From CBDBND01 sp965262665 (GTDB lineage Bacteria; Pseudomonadota; Alphaproteobacteria; Rhodospirillales; Rhodospirillaceae): a stretch of DNA of 64,000 nucleotides. Below the pieces are notes generated by a model. The model was not told the DNA's origin, made no database searches, and saw only the letters and a program-made list of their open reading frames with translations. The position numbers and the translations under genes are program-made. The stretch lies in assembly GCA_965262665.1 (NCBI GenBank), contig CBDHFR010000004.1:2914001-2978000 (forward strand), given 5' to 3'. Positions 45,037 to 54,364 of this stretch are shown here, piece after piece; position 1 is the first letter of the stretch; each line of letters opens with the position of its first letter.

Positions 45037-47496
45037 GCCATCACTGCGCAAAGAGAAGCTGAAGAAGCCGTCATTCGCAGCGTGAAAACATTCAGAGACC
45101 TTATCGAAGGATCGATTCAAGGGCTTGTGATTCACCAGAGTTTCAAACCGGTATTTATCAACGATGCTTACGCCCGCATTCTCGGGTTCGGCGATGCCGA
45201 CGAAATGTCAAATATAGATTCACTGTTGGAGTTCTTAACCCCAGATTTTCAGGAGCACGCCGAAGAGTTTTTGGAACAAGGAATTTCCGGACAAATGGAA
45301 TCGAAACCCCTTCACGGGCAAATGATAAACCGAAACGGCGACCGAATTTGGACGGAAGTGATTACCCGTCGAGTCGAATGGGACGGCGAACCCGCGCTGC
45401 AAAATACAGTCGTCGACATCACTGATCAGCACCGTTCCGAACAGGCCCTAAGGGAAAGCGAAGAGCGCTTTAGGGTTGTTGCTGAAAACGCGACCGATAT
45501 GATCACCATTCGCAACCCAAAAGGGGATCTGACGTACGCCTCGCCGTCGGCCCAGGTGATCACCTGCTATTCACCGGATGAACTGGCAAATGCCCCACAA
45601 CATTCAATGGTTTACGAAGACGACGTAACAAAACTTGAACAGCTCCGAGAGAATCGGAACGTTGGACAATTCATTGGCGCTGATCCTGTGCTGTGGCGTC
45701 TGCGCCGCAAGGATGGCCAATTGATATGGCTGGAAACGTCATCAACATCCCTGCCTTTGGCTGAAGGGGAAACCGAGCATCGAGTGATGTCCATGTCGCG
45801 GGATGTCACCGAGCGTGTGGAACGGGAGCGGGAATTGGAAGCCGCGCGCGATCGGTTGAGCCGGCAAGCAGAGGAACTCACCGAGCTGGCCGAACGCCTC
45901 GAGGAGGAGCGCGCGCGAGCGGAAGAAGCCAACATCGCTAAATCCCAATTCCTCGCCAAAATGAGTCATGAGCTGCGCACCCCCATGACTGGGGTGCTGG
46001 GCATGGTCGATCTTTTGAAACAGACCGCTGTAGACGGGGAACAGGAGGACATGCTCGGTGCCCTTCACCGCTCCGCGTCGGCGCTATTGGATTTGCTTAA
46101 CGATATTCTAGACGTTTCCAAGATTGAAGCCGGGGAACTGGAAATTGAGGCGATCGATTTCCGCCTTTCTGACGTTGTCAGAGATGTCCGTGAATTATTT
46201 GAGCCGGTTCTTTCCTCAAAAGGACTTACATTTACTGTAAACATTGAAGACGGTGAAGACGATGTCTTGTGCGGTGACCCGACACGATTGCGGCAAGTCC
46301 TCCTCAATCTTATCGGCAACGCCAACAAATTCACCGATGCGGGTGGAGTCACACTCACTTTTTCACAACAACGTCATTCACCCGGATCCAGCACACTCCG
46401 CGCTGAAGTGGCCGATACCGGTGTGGGGATCGACCGGGAAGACCAAAACCGTCTCTTCCAAGCCTTTACCCAGGCCGAGGTCGGCACCACCCGCAAATAT
46501 GGCGGCACTGGCTTGGGGCTCGCCATCTGCCAGCAATTGGTCGAGGCTATGGGCGGCATGATCCTGGTCGACAGCGAGCTGGGTCAAGGATAGACCTTCA
46601 TCTTTACTGTCCAACTGGCGCCTGGTGACGAGTCCAAGATTGAAGAACACGCTCCCATTAAACGCCATATTCAAGGTCTGACCGAGCGGCCCCTGCGCGT
46701 TCTCATTGCGGAAGACAATGACACAACGCAAATGCTGATCCGGTCAATGCTGGAACGCAATGGGCACACGGTTGTCACCGCTGACAACGGAGAATTGGCC
46801 GTCGAAGCGGCCGGCAAGCAAGACTTCGATATCATTCTGATGGATATGCAGATGCCGGTTTTGGACGGCCCGCAAGCCATGCAGGCCATTCGTGACTTGC
46901 CCAGCGACGTCGCCTCCCGTCCCATCATCGCCTTGACTGCAGACGCCATTCGTGAACACCGGCAAGGATATCTTGATGCCGGGGCTGACATTGTTGTGAC
47001 CAAGCCCATCAATTGGCCCATTCTTTTCAGCGAAATGGCGCGTTTAGCCGATCAGGCTGCACCCGTGACTGATACAGTCATCGACGATCCAGAAGCATCA
47101 CAACAAAATGAAAAATCAAACAGTAGTGATCATGCCGATTCTAACTACGGTAAACATATTCTCTTAGACGATACGATGATTGAAGCCTTGGAAGAGGCGC
47201 TGGACAAAGCAACGCTGAAGCCCATGGTTAAGGCCTTCAAGCAAAGCATGGGCAAATATATTGAGGAGCTCGACGGTCTTGTTGACAATGGTCAACTGCA
47301 AAAAAGCAAACGGACTGCTCACGCTTTGAAGGAGTTGTCGGCGCAGTTCGGGGCATCGAGGGTCAGTGCCATGGCCAAGGACATCGAAGAGTCCATGACG
47401 GATTTGGAAGATATCAAAGGTATTCTCCCCTTGCTCCGCCAATCCATAGATAGAGGCAATTTCGGTTCTGGACAAACGGTTGTAAAGCCAACCTAG
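45037..47496 (+). pseudogene. Hybrid sensor histidine kinase (PAS-PAS-HisKA-HATPase-REC-Hpt) with an internal amber codon
   Basis: The 5' end is fused to the IS remnant, so the true start is lost. Two PAS domains ('DLIEGSIQGLVIHQSFKPVF', 'ERFRVVAENATDMITIRNPK') lead through a coiled coil to HisKA, with the phosphorylated His in MSHELRTPMTG. The ATPase has 'NLIGNANKFTDAGG', DTGVGI and GGTGLGLAI. TAG 46591-46593 follows 'DSELGQG', exactly where family members continue G-S-T-F. The same frame goes on with 'TFIFTVQLAPGD', a receiver domain ('VLIAEDNDTTQMLI', 'DIILMDMQMPVLDG') and an Hpt domain ('TAHALKELSAQFGASR'). An IS630 sits in the final TAG stop. Confidence 0.88.
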
Positions 47497-48543
47497 AGCA
47501 GATTCAATTTAGTCCCGATCATATCCGGCGGCGGCGAAGTAGTTTTCGCATTCGGTTGAGGTGAAGGCGTCGATGGCGTCGGCAATGGCGTCCCACAGGT
47601 CGTCGACGGTTCTGGCGGCGGCCTTTCTCAGGAGCGCCTTGAGTTTGGCGAAGGCCATCTCGATCGGGTTGCAGTCGGGACTGTAGGGCGGCAGATACAG
47701 CAGGGTTGCGCCGGCGGCTTCGATGGCCTGGCGGATGCCAGCGACCTTGTGGGCGGGCAGGTTGGCCATGACGACGCTGTCTCCGGGGTCGAGTTCGGGT
47801 ACCAGGACCTGTTCCACATAGGCCTTGAAGGCAGCCCCATGCATCGGCCCGTCGAGGAGCATCGGGGCCGCCAGGCCCCAGAGAGGCGCAAGCCGGCGGT
47901 CAACGTGGTGGTCTTCCAATGGCCATGGGGTATGGCGGCCCGGCACCGTTCGCCTTTGCGCGACCATCCCCGCAGCCGCGCCATCTTCATCGACGCGCCG
48001 GTCTGGTCGATGAAGATCAGCCGTTCCGGAGCGAGCCCTGCCTGGCCTTCGAACCAGAGCCGGCGCCGCGCGAGCACGTCCGGGCGCCGCTGCTCCGCTG
48101 CATGGCCGGTCTTTTTTGTGCGTCAGCCCGCGCTTGGCGAAGAAGTGCCAGACCGTCGACGGGCATACCCGAACCCCGTGCGACGCCGCCAGCTTCTCGC
48201 CAATCTCGGCCAGCGTCATAGCCTTGGTCTGCGCCACCAGAGCCAGGATAAAGGCCTCATGCGCATCCAGCTTCGAGCCCGGCGGTTGGCCCTGGCGGTC
48301 GGGCTCGATCGAGCCCGTCTCGCGCCAGCGCCGGTGCCAGTGGATCGCCGTCGAAGGCGCGACACGAAAACGCGCCGCGGCCCCCCGTGCAGACAGACCC
48401 CCAGTGACCGCCTCGACGACCCGCCGGCGAAGATCATTCCCGTAACAATGCCCCATGTCTGACACCAAATCGCCTCGGGATATAGAATCATGGAGTGGGA
48501 CGCTTGGGAATCCCCTTCGATTCACAATTCAGTCAAACCGCTC
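47496..48543 (-). mobile_element. IS630-family element, type I copy 2
   Basis: The 1,048-base element has TA duplications at 47494-47495 and 48544-48545, and the same ends as 7621-8671. It is three bases shorter: one A fewer in the slippage run and two fewer in a G/C run. It occupies the CTAG that contains the amber stop of the kinase gene. Without it, the kinase stop and the response-regulator start would be about 21 bases apart. Confidence 0.93.
47509..48456 (-). pseudogene. IS630 transposase, type I copy 2 (middle third out of frame)
   Basis: A continuous reading frame spans the element, but its middle third is nonsense ('DRPCSGAAAPGRARAAPALV'). The real catalytic part ('LIFIDQTGASMKMARLRGW') is in another frame. 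The A run has six A against seven in copy 1, so a -1 slip no longer reaches the right frame. The second shift near 47870 returns to the first frame for 'MLLDGPMHGAAFKAYVEQV' and 'PYSPDCNPIEMAF'. The long open frame is therefore misleading and the product is inactive. Confidence 0.85.
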
Positions 48544-48567
48544 TAGTTCAAGGGATCGCAAATTACC

Positions 48568-49047
48568 GTGACGCTTTCACCGCTCAACTTCCGCGAATTG
48601 ACCTTTCTCGTTGTCGACGACGAATCGCTCATCCTCGATATCGTTGCATCCATGTTGCAAAGTCTAGAGTCGAAGAAAGTTCATAAGGCCACGTCAGGTA
48701 CGATAGCGCTCAATTTTCTGTCTGACTCCAACGTGAGTATTGATTGCGTCATATCGGACCATGGCATGGAGCCGATGACAGGACTGGAATTGCTGCAGCA
48801 CATCCGCGAAGGTCGAAATGCAAGTATGGTCCGCGATACACGATTTGTCATGCTCACGGGGCACGGCGAAGCGGAAGTTGTGCGGACAGCCGCTGCCCTG
48901 GATGTCGACGGCTACGCCGTCAAGCCGGTCTCGCAACGAAGTATGATACAAACTCTTACCCGTGCGTTTAACCGCAAGCGCATATTGAAAGCCGGTTCTG
49001 ATTACGCGACGGTCGTCATCCCAGCCAAACTTGACGATGATACGTAA
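48568..49047 (+). CDS. Single-domain response regulator
   Basis: The 159-residue cytoplasmic receiver starts at GTG 48568. 'LTFLVVDDESLILDIVASML' carries the acidic pair, and 'CVISDHGMEPMTGLELLQHI' holds the phosphoacceptor Asp. 'FVMLTGHGE' and 'DVDGYAVKPVSQRS' supply the conserved Thr and Lys. There is no output domain. It was the next gene after the hybrid kinase before the IS630 inserted, so it probably served that kinase. It is now separated from it and preceded by an IS end. Confidence 0.85.
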   Translation: MTLSPLNFRELTFLVVDDESLILDIVASMLQSLESKKVHKATSGTIALNFLSDSNVSIDCVISDHGMEPMTGLELLQHIREGRNASMVRDTRFVMLTGHGEAEVVRTAAALDVDGYAVKPVSQRSMIQTLTRAFNRKRILKAGSDYATVVIPAKLDDDT

Positions 49048-49050
49048 GCT

Positions 49051-50232
49051 TTAGCGGCTGGCGTTGCTCAGCACAGACGTCAGGGCATCGGCCATAAATG
49101 TAATGTTGCTGTCCGTAAGGGTGGGATGAACCGGTAGCATGATGGTGTAGTCAGCAATCTTTTGTGCATTGGGCCGCGCATTGGCCGTATTTATACCGGC
49201 GACGGCGAACGCATTTTCTCCGCTGATGTCCGGACAGGCTCCCACACGGGCCGGTATTCCACGGCCATTTAGGTCAGCAACGATCCGGTCCCGTGTCCAA
49301 TTGTCTGCCAGGCCATCGGGATTGAGCAGAACATAATATTTATAGTAGCTGTGGTGCACCGTATCCGGCGGCGTCAAGTCGATGGCGACAGCCAAGCCAG
49401 TTAGAACACCGGTCAACACTGCTGCATGAGCCCGGCGACGGTCGACCCAACCGCTCAGTTTACGCAATTGAATACGGCCAATGGCAGATTGTGTCTCCGT
49501 CATCCGCCAGTTTGTGGCAAACGAGTCAACCAGCCACCGAAAACCTGGATTTGGGTCAGAGGCATGAGCCCGTTCATAATCCCATCCATGATCCCGCAGA
49601 GACCACATACGGCAATACAGATTTGTATCATTGGTCATGACCAATCCACCTTCGCCACCGGTGGATATGATTTTGTCCTGGCAAAAAGAAAAGCAGCCGA
49701 TATCGCCCAAGGTGCCGACGGGTTTCCCTTTGTATAAGGCTCCATGGGCCTGAGCGCAGTCTTCGATCACGGCCAATCTTGATGCCCGTGCGATGGCGAG
49801 AATCGAGTCCATGTCCGCCGGCCATCCGGCCAAATGCACCGGAATGATCGCACGCGTGCGGTCGCTCAGGACCGCCTCAATGGAAGCCCCATCGATGTTC
49901 TGCGATATAGGATCGATATCGGCAACCACGGGGGTTGCGCCACACCGGACCACTGCCGATGCGGTTGCTATGAACGTCCGTGCTGGGATGATAACCTCGT
50001 CACCATCACCGATCTCCAAGGCTTCAAGAGCCAACTCTAGAGCCGCCGTTCCATTGGCCACGGTCAGGGCGTGGCTCACGCCGCAGGCTTTGGCATATTC
50101 AGCTTCGAACGCCTTGCCCTGCTCACCCGTGCGATAATTTACATCGCCAGACCGAAGCACTGCCGCAACGGCCTCAATTTCATCCTCATCGTAATGCGGC
50201 CAAGGGCCGAGAGCGGAATCCTGTGCGGTCAT
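49051..50232 (-). CDS. DegT/DnrJ/EryC1/StrS sugar aminotransferase
   Basis: The 393-residue PLP enzyme aminates nucleotide-linked keto sugars for surface glycans. 'YRTGEQGKAFEAEYAKACG', 'VANGTAALELALEALEIGDG', 'VIEDCAQAHGALYKGKPVG' and 'CFSFCQDKIISTGGEGG' match the family. The PLP lysine is K187 in the last block. It ends three bases from the convergent response-regulator gene. It is the promoter-distal gene of a minus-strand set with 50283-51602 and 51599-53266. Confidence 0.92.
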   Translation of the reverse strand: MTAQDSALGPWPHYDEDEIEAVAAVLRSGDVNYRTGEQGKAFEAEYAKACGVSHALTVANGTAALELALEALEIGDGDEVIIPARTFIATASAVVRCGATPVVADIDPISQNIDGASIEAVLSDRTRAIIPVHLAGWPADMDSILAIARASRLAVIEDCAQAHGALYKGKPVGTLGDIGCFSFCQDKIISTGGEGGLVMTNDTNLYCRMWSLRDHGWDYERAHASDPNPGFRWLVDSFATNWRMTETQSAIGRIQLRKLSGWVDRRRAHAAVLTGVLTGLAVAIDLTPPDTVHHSYYKYYVLLNPDGLADNWTRDRIVADLNGRGIPARVGACPDISGENAFAVAGINTANARPNAQKIADYTIMLPVHPTLTDSNITFMADALTSVLSNASR

Positions 50233-50282
50233 GTATGACGGTGTCTATCAGGCCAATAAAAATTGTGAAATTACGAAAATTC

Positions 50283-51602
50283 TTAAGCGTACTTACCGTC
50301 GGTTTGCCCCACGGCACCGCTGTCGTCAATGGTCGTTATAGCGGCTTGCAAGTCGTTGAGCGTGCTGGTGGTCACGTTCTCCATTTTATAGAGATAGTGA
50401 TAGGCCTTCACATCTTCCATGACTGGAGTGTCAATGATCACCACACGGCAGCCCAATTGGGCTGCTTCCAGCAGGAGTGTTGAAACCGTACCTACGATGA
50501 CTGTGTGATCCAGCAAAAATATTCGTGCTGACTTCTGAGTGGGATATTCGATGATGACCTGAGGCGACAAATACTTTTTGATTGATGTAAAATCTTCTGC
50601 ATAGAACGGATGGGGTCGTATCGTAACCGCGTGAGTGGCGGCAAGATCATTTACGGCATTCGCAAATTGCGCTGCTGCAGAATTCAGATCGTCTTTACGC
50701 CCTGCCAAAGTTGCCATGTGCGGTGCGGCAATACCGATCCCTTTCGAAGCATGACTTGACCGGTAAGACTCGTCTTCCTCATCCAACATGAATCTCGGAT
50801 TGGTGAACCGACGAAAATCCGCTAAAACAAACTCGTCCTTAAAAAGGTCCACATAAAATGTGTTCCAGCAATAACACCGGTTGACCTCAAAGAAAGCGTG
50901 TTTGGCGTAGTAATGCTTGTCGCCGTGCATCACGTTGTAGGTTTCAATATCGGTCTGCGCCATCGCATGAGTGACGGCCGACAAACTGCAACTGAATTCC
51001 CAATAAACAAGAATGAAACGAGGCGCCAAATCGATAACGGCCGCTCGCACCGCTGCCATATCCACCGCACACTTGAGAACAAGTTGAAACGGAAAGGGCG
51101 TCATCTGTCTGAGGCTGAGGGTGACCAAGGCCCATAGCAATTGCAGGTCTGATGACGATAGCCTGTGGCGTGTCAGGGGACGTGTCACAATTGTCAGAGA
51201 TGCCAGCTCGTCCGGGACGGAGAAGATTTCCGGATTGGTGCACCATCGCTCGGCGAAAACCAATTGAACACCATCACAGGTGTGTTTAGCCCGTGTTCCC
51301 CCCTGCAGCGAAAACGCCAGCCGCCAGGCCAAAACAAAGAATGGTAGGGCAACGAAGCTGGCGCATTCGAACAACCACTTACTGAGGCTCGGCCGCATCG
51401 CCAGTTGCGCTTGGTATTGTGCCATGGTGCGGCAGAGCCGGCGTTGTTGATCATCGGGCGCTGTAAGAGAATCGCCCCAGCGGTCCTGTATACCGGAGAC
51501 AATGCTTTCGTTGGTTGTCCGGTCATAGTCGTAACGATAACCGAGCAAGTTCATGTGCAGGCGTGACAAATATTTTCTAAGCGCCAGCATGGGGTTGATC
51601 AC
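50283..51602 (-). CDS. Putative capsule/surface glycan protein, unrecognised family
   Basis: The 439-residue protein has one hydrophobic segment near residues 85-105 ('FVALPFFVLAWRLAFSLQGG'). A C-terminal Rossmann-like half contains 'AVTIRPHPFY', 'VIIEYPTQKSARIFLLDHTV' and 'GTVSTLLLEAAQLGCRVVII', which resemble the polysaccharide-modifying or capsule-export glycosyltransferase (KpsC/S or GT-B) fold. GTG 51602 overlaps the stop of the next gene upstream, so they are co-translated. The exact family is not recognised; a glycosyltransferase or glycan-polymer protein is the best guess from context. Confidence 0.55.
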   Translation of the reverse strand: MINPMLALRKYLSRLHMNLLGYRYDYDRTTNESIVSGIQDRWGDSLTAPDDQQRRLCRTMAQYQAQLAMRPSLSKWLFECASFVALPFFVLAWRLAFSLQGGTRAKHTCDGVQLVFAERWCTNPEIFSVPDELASLTIVTRPLTRHRLSSSDLQLLWALVTLSLRQMTPFPFQLVLKCAVDMAAVRAAVIDLAPRFILVYWEFSCSLSAVTHAMAQTDIETYNVMHGDKHYYAKHAFFEVNRCYCWNTFYVDLFKDEFVLADFRRFTNPRFMLDEEDESYRSSHASKGIGIAAPHMATLAGRKDDLNSAAAQFANAVNDLAATHAVTIRPHPFYAEDFTSIKKYLSPQVIIEYPTQKSARIFLLDHTVIVGTVSTLLLEAAQLGCRVVIIDTPVMEDVKAYHYLYKMENVTTSTLNDLQAAITTIDDSGAVGQTDGKYA

Positions 51603-53266
51603 TGACCTGATTCGATTGTTGATTGGTCGTTGCCATTGGACTTGCGCTTATAGAGATGAATATTCCAGCCGCGAAACCCGAGTGAGGCCGTTCGGTCAAA
51701 CCTTTCGGCAATACGCTGCTCAAGGTCAGATTCACGGTCCCGCAGATCAACCTGAAAAACGATTGTATCGTACTTTGTATCGATCCACGTTTGCAAACTC
51801 TCATCCGTCCAAAGACCTTCACGCTCGAGGACGTCCAGAGTTTCTTTTTTTTCACTGTCACTCAATCCCGGCTTCAACTGCCGATAACTGTGTCGCAAAT
51901 TAATTCCCTGTGCCGGCAGGGGGCGGCCGGCTAAGAAGATCGCATAGGGAACTGTGACGAGATCATGGATGGGTAGGATCAACTGATCAGGCGTTGTATT
52001 GGTGCGGAAAAAATCCGCCAAATATTGTGTCTCGATCTGTTCTGAAATTGGTCGCGAGTTAGCAAGCATGGCAGCAGGATAAAAACGGTAGTCGCTGCGT
52101 GTGGCCAATCCTGTGGCGGTTTGGCTCAATCCAATAGCAACAACGGTAAACAAGATCGCCAATGCAGGTCCGGGTAGAAGCTCTTTCCTGGACACGCGCA
52201 TGACTAGTGCGATGGCAATGCCGGCACTGATCGCTCCCAGCCCGGCAAATGACGCCGTATAGGGCAGAATACAGGTTTGGCAGTAGTCCAGCGATCCTAG
52301 GTAATGGGCAACTACCAGATAGAAAAACAGGATCGGTGCAAGAGTGAGAATGCGAAGTTTGCCGGTAGCAAAGAAAAACACCGACACGGCCATCATGATC
52401 AGTCCGGCGTATGGCAGGACAAGCGCATCGACAATGTCGGGCCAGGCGATTTTGGTTAAAGCAAGACCAAGCCCAATGTCTGCAACGGTATTGGCTTCAA
52501 TGAATAAGAGGGGGTCTTCAATTAAACCAAGGTCGGTCAGGATCGGCGTAATGACCGGCAGTCTCATGGCATAGGAAATCAGCCGCTCCGGAAAATAATA
52601 TAAGAGCGGTGCAGCGACGACGACCATACCAATGAGCACCAATACACTGTGTGCGAAGCGGGATTGACGCAAACTGATGAGATAGAGCGGCGCCAAGGCC
52701 AAGATCACCAAGATCATGTTCTGGCGGTAAAAGTACAGGACGGAAAATAGAATTCCGAGACACAGAGAGCGCCACACAGACTCCCGGCCCAAGCCCGTGA
52801 TAACCAGCCAAATAGTGATGAGAAGCAGAAGTGAGACCGTGGCGATGGGCGTTGCCGTACCGAAGTAAAATGTCACTGCCGGAACGGATAGGAAAACAGC
52901 CGCTGCCAAAGTGCCGGCGATGAGATTCCCAGTGATGCGCCGAACGATATCGACAATCAGCAAGCTATTCAAAGCGCCCAAAATTGCACTGAGTAACCGG
53001 CTTTGCCACATGCCCGGTTCGAAGAGCTTTTGCCAATACCCCAACTCGTAAAAATAAAGGGGCATATACCAGGTAGGATCTAGGTCCGAGTAAGGCGCCA
53101 CACTGCCCGAAACATAGGTCCAAGATTTTGTCAGATAAGTCACTTCATCGACCCAGGTGCGGGCATGGGTCATTACGTCCAAAACGCTGTAGGCGTAAAA
53201 CCCCAAAGCCGACAATAGAACTATTGCGGCAAGCCATTTGTCACGCACTGGGCGCAGCTCGCTCAT
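51599..53266 (-). CDS. GT39/ArnT-like multi-pass membrane glycosyltransferase
   Basis: The 555-residue protein has about eleven helices and a soluble C-terminal tail of 150 residues. After helix 1 the sequence 'THARTWVDEVTYLTKSW' contains the Asp-Glu pair in the first periplasmic loop that is typical of lipid-linked sugar transferases (GT-C fold). 'FYFGTATPIATVSLLLLITI' and 'YFYRQNMILVILALAPLYLI' follow. The tail is an unusual feature. It leads the minus-strand glycan unit and diverges from 53369. Confidence 0.65.
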   Translation of the reverse strand: MSELRPVRDKWLAAIVLLSALGFYAYSVLDVMTHARTWVDEVTYLTKSWTYVSGSVAPYSDLDPTWYMPLYFYELGYWQKLFEPGMWQSRLLSAILGALNSLLIVDIVRRITGNLIAGTLAAAVFLSVPAVTFYFGTATPIATVSLLLLITIWLVITGLGRESVWRSLCLGILFSVLYFYRQNMILVILALAPLYLISLRQSRFAHSVLVLIGMVVVAAPLLYYFPERLISYAMRLPVITPILTDLGLIEDPLLFIEANTVADIGLGLALTKIAWPDIVDALVLPYAGLIMMAVSVFFFATGKLRILTLAPILFFYLVVAHYLGSLDYCQTCILPYTASFAGLGAISAGIAIALVMRVSRKELLPGPALAILFTVVAIGLSQTATGLATRSDYRFYPAAMLANSRPISEQIETQYLADFFRTNTTPDQLILPIHDLVTVPYAIFLAGRPLPAQGINLRHSYRQLKPGLSDSEKKETLDVLEREGLWTDESLQTWIDTKYDTIVFQVDLRDRESDLEQRIAERFDRTASLGFRGWNIHLYKRKSNGNDQSTIESGQ

Positions 53267-53368
53267 GAAGAGTTTTCAGTCAATTTGGTCTGCACCCATA
53301 GTAAGTATCTGGCCGTGATGCGGACCAAGTGTATCCTGCTCACGCTCTTACGGGAATGCGACGTGTCT

Positions 53369-54364
53369 ATGGATGAATCAGCCCAAGTTTCAGCAACCAA
53401 ACTGATAGCGTGGTTTGATCTGGGTTTTAACTCGATCAGCGCCCGTCTGATCTTTGGCGCTGTATTTCTGGCTTTTGCTGCGCACCTCGCTCTGTTTCTT
53501 ACCAGCGTACCGCAAACCCAATTGGAGCAGAGTCTCTTGTCCGAAGAGGCCACGTCTTCATTCTATACTATTTTATTGCAAGGGCTGGGCGACCTAACCG
53601 GATCGCCTCTTTACGCGGGTCGGATCTTATCCGCCTGTTGCGCGCTTGCCACCCTCGTTTTGGTTGCCCGGTATGGAAAGCGGATTAGCGACGATGAGAT
53701 TTGCGGCACCACCTTACCATTGGGGTTTGTTCTCTTTCCTCCATTGGCGTTTATCTTTTCGCAAGCGACTCCCCATGCGGTGTTGGCTCTTTTCTGCATC
53801 GCTGTTGTGGTCTTGGTTGACCGGCTGCGCCAGTCGGGATCATCGATCACCCGCCTTATGGTCGGTCTGGTCTGTGCCGTACTTATAGCCGTGGGTTTGG
53901 CTGTTCTCCCAAACACGCCTGCAACTCGATTGCCCGGTTCCACGTCTTTGGCTGCCGCCATCTTGCAACCCTATGCCATGCTGTGGGCAGCCCTCGGCTT
54001 TAGCCTTCTGGCGTTGATCGGATCCAAAGCGCTGCGGAATGTGCTGATGCCGTCGGGTGTACGCCACGCGGTGATGCGTCTTGGGATATTCGCCCTGGCT
54101 CTCGGTTGGGTGTTCTTCGTCTCTGGCAACGATCCCCAAAATCTCGGAATAACCTTTAGTAGCGTCTTCGTCTTTGGTCTCCTGGCCGTGTTGCCCATGG
54201 TGATGTGGATTCGAATGGTGATGCCGCGCCTGCGTTCAATCCTGGTTTGGATTCTGCTGCCCGTCGTCATGTACAGTTGTTTCTGGGTCATCCTCTGGCC
54301 GATTGATCTAGACGGATTTCCCTACGACCAATTGGAATTGGATGCCGGGCTTAGCTGGTTCTGA
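53369..54364 (+). CDS. Multi-pass membrane protein, unknown function
   Basis: The 331-residue protein has about nine helices, with ATG 53369 taken as the start (GTG 53363 is possible). 'LFLTSVPQTQLEQSLLSEEA' is the first periplasmic loop, and 'GRILSACCALATLVLVARYG' resembles GT39/dolichyl-mannosyl transferase helices, so it may be a degenerate relative of the divergent 51599-53266 gene. It lacks the long soluble tail. Its end overlaps that of the flippase gene by 14 bases, tail to tail. Confidence 0.6.
   Translation: MDESAQVSATKLIAWFDLGFNSISARLIFGAVFLAFAAHLALFLTSVPQTQLEQSLLSEEATSSFYTILLQGLGDLTGSPLYAGRILSACCALATLVLVARYGKRISDDEICGTTLPLGFVLFPPLAFIFSQATPHAVLALFCIAVVVLVDRLRQSGSSITRLMVGLVCAVLIAVGLAVLPNTPATRLPGSTSLAAAILQPYAMLWAALGFSLLALIGSKALRNVLMPSGVRHAVMRLGIFALALGWVFFVSGNDPQNLGITFSSVFVFGLLAVLPMVMWIRMVMPRLRSILVWILLPVVMYSCFWVILWPIDLDGFPYDQLELDAGLSWF

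Noticed and set aside
47509..48525. Continuous 338-codon frame as an intact IS630 transposase
   Set aside because: The middle third is in the wrong frame: the DDE block is found in another frame, and the A run is one base shorter than in the sister copy.
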